From Sternotherus odoratus (lineage: Eukaryota > Chordata > Testudines > Kinosternidae): a DNA stretch of 64,000 nt. Shown here one piece after another: positions 34,892-47,600 of this stretch (positions are counted from its first letter, which is position 1; every line of letters starts with the position of its first letter). The translations under genes and the position numbers were made by a program. Under the pieces are notes generated by a model, which saw nothing but the letters and a program-made list of their open reading frames with translations, did no database searches and was not told the origin of the DNA. The DNA lies in NCBI GenBank assembly GCA_032164245.1, contig JAVMKO010000007.1, positions 62,001-126,000 of the forward strand. Reading direction: 5' to 3'.

Positions 34892-35645
34892 GTAAGTGCC
34901 AGGGTCATTATTTGCTTAAGAGCAAAGAGCCACAATCCCCCGGGGGCCCCGCGCCATTAATGGCCAAAGCCCCTTGCCCAAGCAGAGTCTTCTCCTCCCT
35001 GCTGGAGCCCAGGGCCTCCTCCAGTCTCGCAGCACACAGCACAATTTGGAAGACAAGCCGCCATCTGGGAAAGAGTCCTGACTCTCTATTGCAGAGACGG
35101 GCCTCAGGCCTTTGGGCTGCTGCATCCAGAGGTGCACAACAAGAGGCAGCAAAAGAAAAGGGAGCCTAGATCTGTACGTGCCCCTTCGCTTCAGGGAGCT
35201 GCTATATGCCAAGAGCCTTCTGGAAAGTGGGTGCAGCTGCCCGGCCTTCTTCCCTGGAGCTCCTGAGAGAACTTTACCAGGTCCCAGCTTCCCAACTCTC
35301 ACCGGACGTTTCCCTCTTTCGTTGGACCAACTGGGATGTGGAGGGAAGCCTGATCTGGGGTCTCTTCGGTCAGACTCTTTGGGATCCCAAAAGCTGACTC
35401 GCGCTCTCCTCTCCCGAGTGATGCTGTGAGCCGGTGAGGTGGGGCATAGCATAACGGGGCCGTGAGTACTGCTGCTGGCCCAGGCACGGCCCAGGTCCTG
35501 TGTCTCCCTGAAGCATAGAGCCCACCAAATACGGGGCCCTGGTCAACCGCCCCAAACCCTGCAAAGGACAAGACGGCTCTGACTCTCTCCAGCCAAGTCT
35601 CACTTTCCTCTCCTGAGCACCCTCTCGTCTCCCCTTCTCTTGCAG

Positions 35646-35768
35646 AGATGTAAACTGACGCTCTTCCGCTGCGCAGTGTTTCTTGGATGGGCTCATTTGA
35701 AGAGGCTGTTCCGCACCATGGCCTGGGATGGCTCCTCACAGCTCCAGGAGTGGGTCTGGAGGTGCTTA
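35646..35768 (+). CDS. MROH-like: MROH internal exon
   Basis: 123 bp, 41 codons, [20 protein letters not shown] to QEWVWRCL, acceptor TCTCTTGCAG, donor GTAGGT. The last exon base is A here and G in the copy at 57796-57918. Confidence 0.87.
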
Positions 35769-36156
35769 GTAGGTGAATTCTTTGGGCCTTGAGAGTGGGG
35801 AATGGTGACCGGAGGGAGACCTTTCTAACCCCACGCCCAGAGGACCCATCCGCGTCGGTCGGGTCGCAGGACTCTATTCCAGGCTCTCTGCTGGTTCATT
35901 TCTCCAGGAGTTACAATCCGTTCACATTGTTGACATTTTTCTCCACAACTGTCAGACCTTCAAACTTTTGTCTCTTAAAATGAAAGCTGAGGTTCTGGAG
36001 AACACTGTAGTAACGTCAGAGAGGGGCTGCTACGGTGTATGGGTTCTTATTGGCTGTGGCCATGCCCTGGCCATCGGCTTTGGCTTTCCCGGACTATTCG
36101 CTGTGGGAAAAACAGGTGGTTTGTATATTGTGCATTTCTTCCTTCTTTCTTCCTAG

Positions 36157-36259
36157 ATGGTGAACAACAAGGACCACATCCCCAGATTCCTGTTCCAAGC
36201 TCTAGAGTACCTGGAAAGCTCACAGACAACAATAAGACGTTCTGCAGCCCTCTTCATTG
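36157..36259 (+). CDS. MROH-like: MROH internal exon
   Basis: 103 bp, [20 protein letters not shown] to SAALFIG, phase 0 in and 1 out, acceptor TTCCTAG, donor GTAAGC. The RRSAALFIG wording is a HEAT repeat helix. Confidence 0.9.
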
Positions 36260-36367
36260 GTAAGCAGAGAAAATTTTTTAAATGCTTCCTTCAAAGCCCT
36301 TTTCTAGACAGCTGTTCTGTTCCCTCCGACAGCACCAGAATCCTAATTGTATTCATTGTACGTCTAG

Positions 36368-36442
36368 GAAATACAATCCGTCAGTACGGGGATTTGTTGT
36401 CGGAAAAAGTGACTGAAGAAGGCATCTCCCACCTGTATGAAG
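36368..36442 (+). CDS. MROH-like: MROH internal exon
   Basis: 75 bp, [20 protein letters not shown] to HLYE, phase 1 in and out, acceptor CGTCTAG, donor GTAAGG. Directly followed by a 182-bp tandem duplication in the intron. Confidence 0.9.
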
Positions 36443-36472
36443 GTAAGGAGATACCACGGTGTTTTTGTGCCT

Positions 36473-36836
36473 CTGTGGGAAGTACAGGGGTGCAGCCCAG
36501 GGCCTGAACACAGGTTTGAATGTGTCCCTCTCTGTCTAAGGACAGCGTTTAAGGAAGGAGGATGGTCATGCGAGCTTTCATCGAGGTACCACAATCTGTG
36601 TATGGGAGCAGGGGAATTCCAACCCTAGCTCCTACGGTAGTTCAGACGTAGCTTCTGTGGGAAGTACAGGGGTGCAGCCCAGGGCCTGAACACAGTTTTG
36701 AATGTGTCCCTCTCTGTCTAAGGACAGTGTTTAAGGAAGGAGGATGGTCATGCGAGCTTTCATCGAGGTACCACAATCTGTGTATGGGAGCAGGGGAATT
36801 CCAACCCTAGCTCCTACGGTAGTTCAGACGTAGCCT
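36473..36836 (+). repeat. 182-bp tandem duplication in the last MROH intron
   Basis: Units 36473-36654 and 36655-36836 are almost identical. Both inverted-arm copies have a single unit, so it is specific to the central copy. Confidence 0.88.
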
Positions 36837-37469
36837 TAGAGCTGTGTGGGGAGACTGTCTTCAGAAAGCTCAGAAAGTCTCTAAAGAAGCCCTGACAGAA
36901 TTGAAAAGGGCTGTTGTTATTAAGGAGGAGGAGGAGGAGGATTACCATCTGTAGGGAAAGATTCATCACCTGCCCTCCGTGTCATGGAGTGACTGCAGGC
37001 CAGGGAACTTCACTCCCAGATTGGTTATCAGCTCATCGGAAATCCCAGAAGTGCACATGGGAAACACTTTTCCCTGGGACCTCTTAAGGAAGGCAGGCCA
37101 GGGCCACAAAGGATTTCAGTCGACGGTAGGAGCCTAAATCCCTTTGTGGAACTCGGCCTAAATGTTTGATGGTTTAATTCCACTGCTGCTGTCCCTTTGC
37201 TGTTCCACCCAAAGAACAAGTGCCCCCAAAGGTCTGTGTGTACGGGTGTGTGTACAGGCATGTGCCGGCAGAGAGGGAAGTTATGTGACAATGGGGTCTC
37301 CTCTCTGTCCAGGGCTATTTTGGGAGTATCCGAGTTGTTGTTGTTGTTGTGTCCCCTGGAATCTCGGGTAGTTAGCAGCATGTGGCAATGGCCATCTGAA
37401 GAGGAGGTTTCCTGGGCGCTAGTCACATCAGCACCATGGGGGTTTCAACCCGGTTCCTCTTTGTTTCAG

Positions 37470-37582
37470 CTTTCCATGCAGTGCCTTTGGAAGATGACAT
37501 AACCACGTGGCACATTCTCAACAGATATCACAAATGGCTGCAGAAGCTTGGCAATCTCGTGTCGGGTCCTGCATTCGACTAG
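37470..37582 (+). CDS. MROH-like: MROH terminal exon
   Basis: 113 bp, acceptor [30 protein letters not shown] to LVSGPAFD and TAG at 37580-37582. It differs from both inverted-arm copies at the same residues (HAVPLED against [17 protein letters not shown] against [10 protein letters not shown]), so the two arms are closer to each other. Confidence 0.9.
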
Positions 37583-38254
37583 GGAACCGGGACCGACACA
37601 GAAGACTTTTGTCCTGCTATGGCACGTACAATGGATGCTTATCAACTTTTTGGTGTCCCCACTCTCTGTTTGCCAGAAGCTGGGAATGGGTGACAGGGGA
37701 CTGATCACTGGATGATTCCCTGTCTGTTCATTGCCTCTGGGGCACTTGACACTGGCCACTGTCAGAAGACAGGAGACTGGGTAGGTGGACCTGTAGTCTG
37801 ACCCAATATGGCCTTTTTGATCTTCTTATATTTGGAACCGAGGCTGAACAATGAGGTGGAAATTGGCCGATGAAACAAAATGATGCAAATCAGTCGGCCT
37901 AGAGAAGACTTTGAAGGCAGATGGAAACCAGTGCTGACAAATGCAGGGCCATACCGCAGGAAAGCAGTGAGGTGAACAACTCCTCCGTCTTGCTGGTGTC
38001 AGAAACCAAAGCAGGGATGGTTGGGTCCAGTGTTTTGAGCAGTGGCGGTGGGGCCTAGTGGTCATAGTGGTGAAGGTCGAGTTGAGGGGAGCCAAGGGTT
38101 GGAGCAAGAGTGAGGAGTTGCAACAGCAGGACTGGAACAGGCCAGGGCTGAATTAACGATTCCTGACCAATGGGAGCTGTGGGGAGCGCAGCCTAGGGGC
38201 TAGAGCGGAACCCGGACAGAGGTTCCCGGTGTGGTGTTTTTTGCGGCGACGTGT
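37583..38254 (+). other. Downstream of MROH; CR1 3' fragment
   Basis: Similarity to the arms continues a short way past the stop (to about 37630), then ends. Bases about 37725-37833 match a CR1 3' end (TCTGACCCAATATGGCC, then TTCTTATA). No gene. Confidence 0.6.
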
Positions 38255-38460
38255 CTTTGGGGGAGGGGAACGGCCGCGCTCGGAGCCACCTCACCCCAAC
38301 CCCAGCCTGGCCAGAACACAGCATACAGGGGCCCCCTTCGCCCTACACCTTTCATGAGTGCATCATTGCCCCACTTCTGCCCCACACTGTGACAGTGCAG
38401 AACCCTGCTTGAAGGTTTTGTTCTTCTAATCTGAGTTCCTGCCCTTTCTCCCCCTTACAG

Positions 38461-38696
38461 ACATCTAGAGCTACAGGAGCCAATTGAACCCACCACCGAC
38501 CACGTCTCTTGGGAGACGGCAAAGCAGCTGTTGCCTAGGAAGGAGGAGACAGAAGAGGCAGAGCAGTATGTGATGGGGTTTACCAGCCACCCAGAACCCC
38601 ACAGTTTGATGGAGGAAGCCAAGCCCCTCCCCAGCCCTGCTGGACACGCTACAACTGGAGCACCAATGTGACAGGGAGCAGCTCAGCTCCATCTAG
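38461..38696 (+). pseudogene. Exon-like block, copy B
   Basis: Same acceptor-like TTACAG, same two offset frames and same stops as 207-442. Differences are silent or minor. Not recognised. Confidence 0.3.
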
Positions 38697-39312
38697 GCAG
38701 ATGGCCGAATATGGAGGATGCGCATTGTAGGCTCCAGCCAGAAGCAGCTGGAGCCCCTGACTGCAGAGCCCGAGGCGCCAAGACCCAGCCGCATCCCCGG
38801 GTCCTGCAGACGAGCGAGGGATATCGGAGTCTCTGGGACTTTCTCATGCCGGGAGCCCAGAGACCCCCAGCCCATGGCCTGGAGACATCTCGTAGGAAGT
38901 AGCCTGGGCGAGGTAGCCATTGTCATGCTGAGTGACGTCAGCATGTTCTCGTTGGATCCCCACTGACTCAGTGGCAAACACATTGGCCATGGACAAGGCC
39001 CTGGGCTAGGACTGGCCACAGTCCCCCAGCCCTGGCCACTAGCCATCCTTGGGTGACAGCCCACCTCCCAATGTCCTTGTAGACAGCACAGCCCCAAGAG
39101 GATGGGCAACCATCTTGTCTCGGAACTCTCAGCCAAACAGCCCAGCACTGAAGGGCAGATCTATTGCCTCTGGCCGTTGGCTACACAGCACTGAGGGAGA
39201 GAGCAGCCATATTTCCTCTAGTCATCGGGCCACAAAGCCATGAGAGACAGAATAGATGTACGGACTGTGAGTGCTGAGTGACACAGCCCCTGTGAGTGCT
39301 GAGTGACACAGC

Positions 39313-39836
39313 CGCACGGACTCTGGTCGTTGGCCACACAGCCCCGACGGAGCGAGCGGCCGCACGGACTCTGGTCGTTGGCCACACAGCCCCGACGGAG
39401 CGAGCGGCCGCACGGACTCTGGTCCTTGGGCCACACAGCCCCGACGGAGCAAGCGGCCGCACGGACTCTGGTCGTTGGTCACACAGCCCCGACGGAGCGA
39501 GCGGCCGCACGGACTCTGGTCCTTGGGCCACACAGACCCGACGGAGCGAATGGCTGCACGGACTCTGGTCGTTGGCCACACAGCCCCGACAGAGCGAGCG
39601 GCCGCATGGACTCTGGTCGTTGGGTCACACAGCCCCGACGGAGCGAGCGGCCGCACGGACTCTGGTCGTTGGTCACACAGCCCCGATGGAGCGAATGGCC
39701 GCACGGACTCTGGTCGTTGGTCACGCAGCCCCGACGGAGCGAGCGGCCGCACGGACTCTGGTCGTTGGCCACACAGCCCCGATGGAGCGAGTGGCCGCAC
39801 GGACTCTGGCCCTTGGCCGCACAGCCCTGACTGGGA
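39313..39836 (+). repeat. 48-bp minisatellite, 11 units (copy B)
   Basis: Eleven ACTCTGG cores spaced 48-49 bp. Open in several frames on both strands (up to 220 residues on the minus strand), an effect of the 16-codon unit. Confidence 0.93.
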
Positions 39837-42194
39837 GGGTGGCCATTTTGACTCTGGCCATAAGGCCAAACCTAGGGTCTCCATTCGTCTGGATTCTCCC
39901 GGACATGTCCGGCTTTTCCGGTTAAAAATAACATCTGGGCGGAATTATAAATAACTACAAATGTTGGGGATTCCCCCCTGCGGAGCGCAACCGCTGACAG
40001 GGCTGCTGGCTGGATTCAACTGCTGGCCTTGAGCTCCACCACCCGCCCCTCCCCTGCAGCTTCCCCTCATTATCCGCCCTCCCCTCCCCTGTCCCCCATT
40101 CTCAGATTGCTACTGGAGCCCTCCGCTCCCTCTCCTCCTCCCCGTCTCCCTCCCCTACCCCGTCCCCCCATTCTCAGATCGCTTCTGGGGGCCCCTCCTC
40201 TTCCCCCTCCCCCTCCTCCTTCCCCGCTCTGCTGTGTTCTCCGATCGCTGGCCTGACCCAGCTCTAGATCCGTCTCCCCGGCAGCATGTTGGGATCCACG
40301 TGGAGCCCGACACACTGGTTTGAGCCTCGCGGTACGGAGGCAGGGGGGTTGAAGAGGCAGATGGGGCGAGGGGTTTTCTGGGGGGAGCAGTCAAGGGACA
40401 GGGAGTGGGGTGGGGTGGATGGATCGGGGGCTCTGTCAGGTGTGGGGGGATAAGGATCGGGGCTGTCAGAGGGCTGTTGGGGGGAGGTTCCTAGGGGGTG
40501 GTTAAGGTGGGGGCCCCTCAGGAGGGGGCCCTCAGGGGACAAGGAGCAGGGAGGCTTAGAGAGGGGGTGGGCTCCTGGGGGGCAGGAGGGAGCAGTCAGG
40601 GGGGAAGAGGGGATTGTGAGTTCTGAGGGGGGTGGGCAGTGGGAGGGAGTGGATGGGGGGTGGGGGTGGGGCGAGGGTACCCACCCCGTGTCCTCTTTTT
40701 TGACTGCTGAAATATGGTAACCCTAGAAACCCCCCTGGGACCGCGCCCCTTCACCTCGAAGGCCTCGCTCATCTGTCACCACAAGACCCACCCCTCGACA
40801 TAAGACTTTTGGAGATGCAAACATGAGTAGAAGCAAGGAGTGGCCTGCGACCCTGCTAAGAGCTCCTCCCACTCCTCTCCCAATCTGGGTGTGTTTTATC
40901 TCCAAAGATCTGCCTCAGGAAGAGATTTGAGCAAAGGGGGAAGTTCTGGAGCAGAGTGACCCATCCGGAAGTGGGTCATGTGACCCCTCCGAGATCTCTT
41001 CCCATTTGGGGTGGGCCTCATCCCCTTAGGACCAACCAGAGAGGGGATTTCACCAGACAGGGTAAGTACCGTGATGGGCTGACCTGCCCCCAAGAGGGGC
41101 CCATCACCCCTCCATGAAATCCCCCCACCACCCTCTACTAGTGGGTCAGGGTTTCACACACAACCTCTTAGGCCATCCCAGAAGAGAAACTAATGACCAG
41201 AATAGGTAGTGCCCGAAGCTCTGGGCCAGAAGACGCCGATCTCTCCGTGTTCGCGTGGCTGGCAGCATCGCCCAGGAAGTCCCAACATAACACTGCGTGG
41301 AAGAGGCTGTCCTGTTCCAGGGACATTTTTAAATAAATCATGGCCTAGACCTTCGGGCTATACCGATTCTGACTGGTACATGTTTCCCTTCTGAAATGGC
41401 CTAAGGTGGAAGAGAAACCCTCTCCAATTGGTAGAGGGTGGTGTGGGGACTTCTTTGAGGGACCACAGGATTCTGTTGAGGGCAGGCCACTCCGCTACGG
41501 CACTCCCCCTATTTGTTCAAATCCCCTCTTTGGGTGGTCCTACAGGGCTGATGCCCACTTCAATTGGTAGAGGGCACAGGGGGAAGTTTTCAGAGGGGAT
41601 ATAACCCCCCCCTCTATTGGTCACCCTGCCCCGGAACATCCCCCGATTGGTCAAATCTAGTCCCCAGGTATGTAAAACGCCGATTACCCCTGCCAAATTT
41701 TAGTAAAAGCAAGGGACAAAAAGCATGTATATTTTGGGTTTTCTCTAAGGTGCCCATCTTGGACTTGGGGAAAAAAGATGGTGACCTTTTGCCTTATTCT
41801 TTTGGGTTGGGAAGCCCACTCACACGCACGGATTGAATCTGCGTAGGTAGTGTCTAACATCCAGGCAGAGACGACGCAAAGAGGGATAGGGAGGGTTTTT
41901 AGTTAAGTCTACTCACCCGTTCCTGTGTCCATCATCCAAGTCTGTCCCTGACATCCAGTGTCAAGAGAGCAGCAGCCATCCATCGCTGTCCCTGCAAGAG
42001 ACGGTAGAGGGAACATCAACATTACCTCCTGGGTGTAATAGTTTGTGAGAGTGGACCATTTCCTGAGTTAAAGTTTTGTGAATCCACCGCTTCTGTATCC
42101 TAGCCTAGCCCTTTTCCCAGTACTAAATAAAGTCTTGTTACCACTGTGTGGCGTTATTTTCTTGTGCTAAGGCAAGCTTTGATGGGGCGGGGGA

Positions 42195-44170
42195 GAACAG
42201 GGAGAGTGGCACTATATGTGAAAGAAAACTTAGACTTAAATGAAATAAAACTCTTAAATTAATCCCCATGTTCCATAGAATCTCTGGATAGTAATTCCAT
42301 ATTCCACTAAGAATATAACAATAGGGATCTAATATCGACCACCTGACAAGGACAGCGATAGTGACGATGAAATGCTAAGGGAGATTGGAGAGGCTATCAA
42401 AATCAAGAACTCAACAATAGCGGGGGATTTCAATTATCCCCATATTGACTGGGTACATGTCACCTCATTAAGAATTGCAGAGACAAAATTTCTTGGTACT
42501 TTAAATGACTGCTTCTTGGAGCAGCTGGTACAGGAACCCACAAGGGGAGAGGCAACACTCGATTTAGTCCTGAGTGGAGTGCAGGATCTGGTTCCAGAGG
42601 TAACCATAACAGGACCACTTGGAAATAGTGACCCTAATATAATAAAATTTCACATTCCTGTGGTGGGAGAACACCTCACCAGCCCAACACTGTGGCATTT
42701 AATTTCAGGAAGGGGAACTGTGCAAACATGACAGGGTTAGATAAACAGAAATTAAAAGCTGCATGGACACTTTTCAAAGACCCCATCATAGAGGCCCAAC
42801 TTAAATGTATACCCCAAATTAAAAAAACACAGTAAAAAAAATGAAAAAAGAGCCACCGTGGCTTAAGAACCATGTAAAAGAAGCAGTTTGAGATAAAAAG
42901 GCATCTTTTAAGAAGCGGAGGTCAAATCCTAGTGAGGTATTTAGAAAGGAGTATAAACACTGACAAATTAAGTGTAAACATGTAATCAGAAAAGCCAAAA
43001 TGGAGTTTGAAAAACAGCTAGCCAAAATCTCAAAAGGTAATCACAAAATGTTTTTTTAAATACGTCAGAAGCAGGAAGCCTCCTAAACAACCAGTGGGCC
43101 CCCTGGATGATGGAGATACAAAAGGAGCATTTAAAGATAATAAAGTCATTGCGGAAAAACAAATTGAATTATTTGCTTCAGTCCTCACAGCTGAGGACGT
43201 CAGGGAGATTCCCAAACCGAGCCATCTTTTGTAGGTGACAAATCTGAGGAATTGTCACAGATTGAAGTGTCATTAGAGGAGATTTGGAACTAATTGATAA
43301 ACTGAACTGTAACAAGTTACCGGGACCAGACGGCATTCACCCAAGAGTTCTGAAAGAACTCAAATGTGAAATTGTGGAACTGTTAACTATGCTTTGTAAT
43401 CTGTCCTTTAAATCAGCTTCTGTACCCAGTGACTGGGTACAGCTAATGTAACGCCAATATTTAAAATGGGCTCTAGAGGTGATCCTGGCAATTACAGACC
43501 GGTAAGTCTAACGTCCGTAACAGGCAAATTAGTTGAAACAATAGTAAAGAATAAAATTCTCAGGCACAAAGAAGAACATAAATTGTTGGGCAAAAGTCAA
43601 CATGGTTTCTGCAAAGGGAAATCATGTCTTACTAATCTATTCGAGTTCTTTGAAGGGGTCAACAAATATGTGGACAAGGGGGATCCAGTGGACATAGTGT
43701 ACTTAGATTTCCAGAAATCCTTTGACAAGGTCCCTCACCAATAGCTCTTACATAAACTAAGTTGCCATGGGATAAGAGGGATGATCCTTTCATGGACTGA
43801 GAACTGGTTAAAAGACAGGGAAGAAAGGGTAGGAATAAATGGTAGATTTTCAGAATGGAGAGGGGTAACCACTGGTGTTCCCCAAGGGTCAGTCCTAGGA
43901 CCAATCCTATTCTATTTATTCATAAATGATTTGGAGGAAGGGAACAATGGTGAGGTGGCAAAGTTTGCGAGCTGATACTAAACTGCTAGCTAGCCAAAAT
44001 CTCAAAAGGTTTTTTTAAATACGTCAGAAGCAGGAAGCCTCCTAAACAACCAGTGGGCCCCCTGGATGATGGAGATACAAAAGGAGCACGTAAAGACAAT
44101 AAAGTCATTGCGGAAAAACAAATGGAATTCTTTGCTTCAGTCCTCACAGCTGAGGACATTAGGGAGATTC
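42195..44170 (+). mobile_element. CR1 LINE, decayed (copy B)
   Basis: Same endonuclease (42372-42731) and reverse transcriptase (43466-43744, 43781-43975) pieces and the same loss of FADD as copy A. The internal duplication near 43995-44170 is also shared. Confidence 0.9.
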
Positions 44171-44888
44171 TGCTGGTATCAGCTTTGCTTCTTCAAGTGG
44201 TTCCGCTCTTTTCGATCTTCTTCTTCATCTCCTCTTCCAACAACTCCTCTGCTGTTCTTCTCACACACTCCTGAGCCTTCCTCTTGTGTGAGACAGACTG
44301 ACGCAAGCCTGTCAGCTCTCTGCCTTAGCTACAGTTAACCCACCAATCAGCTTCAACCTTTTAGAATCTGGACCTGATTGAAAACCTGCGGCTTTAGAGC
44401 TGGACCTATTTGAAGATCTGTGTTCGACCTGACTGACCCGCCCTTCAGGTGTTGGGGTGACCTTTATTTCACCCCAGTCTACCTGACTGGCACTGGCAAA
44501 GCTGTTCTGAGGCCTCCATTTTGGTTTTCACAGCTCGGATTCCTTGCAGCTGCCATTTTGTTTACCCTAACTGTGACTGCCTAATATTATCTTGATTAAC
44601 TCTTCAAATCTTTATAATTACCAAACGTGTTACACATTTATATGCACCTTATCGTTATGTTTCACGGTCACCACTCCCATTTCACTAATTTACGTGGGTC
44701 CAAATCTCGCTCTCTCCCTGCTTCCACTAATGGTGGCAGATCCGCGCTATGGGTACTGGATAGCACCTAGTGCTGAACAGCATTTTCACCACGTAGAGAG
44801 CAGCTGAAAAATGCTGTGAATCACTGCGCCCTTCCTCCCCAAACATTTCCCCTCGGACAGGAAGCAGGGAGAAATCTGGGTGTCCCAT

Positions 44889-45316
44889 TGTTAGGTAAAA
44901 AGCAAGTCCCTACTCACCTCTCCAGCACCCGAGATTCGTGCGGAGCTGGTATAGGGCTCACAAACTGTCAGAGACCACTTACACAGACTTCAATTCATTG
45001 ATCAATGGGCTCACACTATCCTTAGCTCAAAGAAAGCTTCAGAGTAGTGTGGCAAATTTACTAGGGATGAGCATCAATATTTATACACAGAAGTAAACAA
45101 AGTGATTTACAGATCATAATGGTCATGCATAATCAATCAAGATTCTACAGGATAAAACAGGTTAAAATGTAAATCTCAAGACAGAGGGGGAGATGGCTAC
45201 TTAAGGGGCGGGGGGATGTCATGAGTAGTTCGCAGGTCAGAGCTTTGATTAAAAGTTCAGGCATAGACATCAAGTCTGGGATAAGATTAAGCTTAATCAA
45301 TAGTTCAGACTCAACA
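44889..45316 (-). mobile_element. 3' LTR of the ERV
   Basis: 428 bp, the same as the 5' LTR apart from C against A in the GGGGCGGGGGG / GGGGAGGGGGG stretch (near 45209 and 50539). Confidence 0.93.
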
Positions 45317-45327
45317 TTCCCCCATTT
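45317..45327 (-). promoter_or_regulatory. ERV polypurine tract
   Basis: Minus strand AAATGGGGGAA directly before the 3' LTR, the usual plus-strand primer of reverse transcription. Confidence 0.85.
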
Positions 45328-45398
45328 GTAGCTTTGATATAACTTATTTATCAAAAAGCTACATCTTAGTTTAAGGAGCTAAGGGCAGCTTGGCAACT

Positions 45399-45596
45399 TC
45401 AGCTTGTGCCAATTCGAAAAGAGTAGGGCCTAAAAAAACAAGCTGACTTACATGAGTCTATGAGGGAGGGGACACACTGAATACAACAACACAGTATTAT
45501 AAGGATTACTATGGCCCCAACAATACTCACTAAGAGTTTTACTAAAGGCGGTGCCATTAAAACACATGTTGTATTTAAAATCATACTACACAACAT
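45399..45596 (-). pseudogene. ERV env remnant, membrane-spanning end
   Basis: A 65-residue frame has the hydrophobic span LVKLLVSIVGAIVILIILCC followed by a cysteine pair and short tail, as in the transmembrane subunit of gammaretroviral envelopes. Only about 1.1 kb is available for env between integrase and this point, so most of env is deleted or unrecognisable. Confidence 0.6.
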
Positions 45597-46639
45597 TCAT
45601 AATACAGTTGCTTTTAAGTTAGAAAAACATTCTTAACAATTCCCTCCTCTTTAAAGATAATTTCTTTTATATTTTAAAAGCAAATTACTTTCAGCTTTTA
45701 AATTATGCACTAATTTATAGGTACTATTCAGTTTGGGCACACCCAGTATTGGGGTGTTGAGGTAGATATTATTTTCAAAGACATAGCCTTTCTCATTCAT
45801 GAGAGCATATATTCTTCCTTAGGCAGCTAACATTATGTTTCAGGCCATTTTGACTTGCCCACTTGTTTCAGGATAGACTCTCACTGAGATTAATTGCTTG
45901 GTTTGTCTTTTAAACAAACATTCTGAACATGAACCCTTTTAGTTTTAGGGCAATTCATGATAGACTGTAGCTTTACGTACATAATATGTTCTAAAAAGTG
46001 CTAATTTACTGGTGGAAGCTCTATTTTTATCCAACCAGGAGTTACTTGTCACAAAAAATGCTAAGTGACTTCTATTAAAAAGACTCAACACGAGTCAGCA
46101 TTATGCAGAGGCACTGATATTTGAAGTAGATTTTGCATCTACTCTTTGTTAGCTACTATGAAATACTTGTTTGTTTTCTTGTTCTTGTTTGGTCCCAATG
46201 TTAGATTATGCTGGACCAGATCTCTATTTTGGTAGCATTTAAGTCATGTTAACAGTAATTAGAGGGATAGGTACACAGAGGAGTTTCTATCTTGCGTCTA
46301 CCAAGAACTGAGTACACACTTAACAATCACTTCTATTTTTCAAAATACAGGTTTTGACTTTCTGGGAATATCTAATAAAAAAACATTATACTCATGAAAT
46401 AAATTTTGCTTAATCTAAAACAAGATTAATAACTTAAAATTGATTAATACTTCAATTTGATAAACATTATTAAGTCCTTTTGAATTTTATCTTCAGGCTG
46501 AGACCCGGCACGGTCTTCGCTAGCCACTTTTCTTCAGGGTTCTTCTTCGTCCCCTCTCCAGTTGCTAGGGCTTGGGTTTGCCCCGCTGTCGTCTACTTCT
46601 TATCCTGGTCCGTTGAGGGTGGAGGCCTCAGCTGCCTCG

Positions 46640-47200
46640 TTGTCATCTGGGAAAAGGGCATGCTTACATCAGGCGTGGTGAATTCAGGTTTCTTTTTCTG
46701 CCACCTTGATGATGGTTGGGGTGGCCAAGGCACTCGGTATGGTCCTTTTCACAGGGGCTGGAGCAGAACTTCCTTGTAGGCTTTAACAAAGACTCAAGAA
46801 CCAGGTTTTATCGGGTATGCTTTTACATTTAAAAGCAGTCTCATATCTGCGGAGAGAGTTAGCCTGTCTCTGGAGCTGTAAAACAAAAGAAGTTAGTTCT
46901 GCTTTTTCAAGCACCAAATCAGCAGTCATGTAATATTTGACTAGGTAAACTGAGGAAGGCCTGCCAAAAAGTAGTTCAAAAGGTGATAACTTGACTTCTA
47001 GGAGTGTCATGGAGATTGTGCAGCACAAGGAGTAATGCATTTATCCAGTTAAGACCAGTGTCTTTGCATATTTGTCCTTTTAACCTGGCTACTAGATTGC
47101 AGGTGCCAAGGTGTGTGGCACTTCTACTGAACTCTCAAGGCACTCATAACTTGCTGAAAAGCTGTTTCTGTAAAATGAGACTCACGGTTTAAGTCTGTCA
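46640..47200 (-). pseudogene. ERV pol remnant, integrase end
   Basis: The stretch 47117-47067 reads HTPWHLQSSSQVKRTNM, the conserved block around the catalytic Glu, but Lys replaces the usual Glu in QVERTN. Later LSPFELLFGRP (frame 47040-46783) is the integrase C-terminal wording. Several stops separate these pieces. No protease or reverse transcriptase motif could be found in 47200-48900, which is AT-rich and may be replaced or deleted. Confidence 0.75.
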
Positions 47201-47563
47201 TCTTGGGTACCTATACTTAGGGATAAAATCATTTAAGAGATATTTGTCCACAGTCTAAGCATTTGCTCTTTTGGTATGAAATGCTATACACAGGATGGCA
47301 GTTCAGAAAAGTTAATTTGAGGCTTCTTAAAAAGAAAGACAGCTCAGGGCCAGGTTCTGGATGGACTTTGTGACTCCTTTTGTTTGAATTGCTGATATGA
47401 CAGGCAAATCTTTTTACATCAGTCCCAAGATGTAGCAAGGCTGTTTAGGATCTTTAGGTAATGTATTCTTTACCTGTGAGTAACAACAAAAAAACTAACA
47501 CATTTCATTAATACTTGGCAGTGTTACAAACTTTACAACTGAGTGGGCATTTTAGCCCTTTTT

Positions 47564-47600
<37 letters not shown>

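Larger units (their letters stand above)
17793..37582 (+). pseudogene. MROH-like: MROH-family (maestro HEAT-like repeat) gene, probably inactivated
   Basis: Fourteen exons are supported. The ten from 29819 to 36442 and the terminal exon 37470-37582 join in phase with canonical AG/GT signals: 29819-29945, 31049-31239, 32436-32573, 32733-32850, 33354-33497, 33838-34014, 34736-34891, 35646-35768, 36157-36259, 36368-36442. Probable 5' exons are 17793-18081, 22787-22890 and 26252 to about 26400. The product would be a helical HEAT/ARM-like repeat protein; MROH members are large proteins of poorly known function. Two in-frame stops (TAG 22807-22809, TGA 32482-32484) and no GT donor near the end of the third exon argue for a pseudogene. 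If these are sequencing errors the gene could be live. Exons between 26400 and 29819 seem missing; a CR1 sits there. Confidence 0.8.

Noticed and set aside
35100..35400. Possible extra MROH exon between 34891 and 35646
   Set aside because: An acceptor-like CTTCAG and open frames exist, but no frame matches the family, and 34891 joins 35646 in phase without it.
39222..39884. 220-residue minus-strand frame and overlapping plus-strand frames of up to 209 residues
   Set aside because: They are translations of the 48-bp minisatellite, open in several frames because 48 is a multiple of three.
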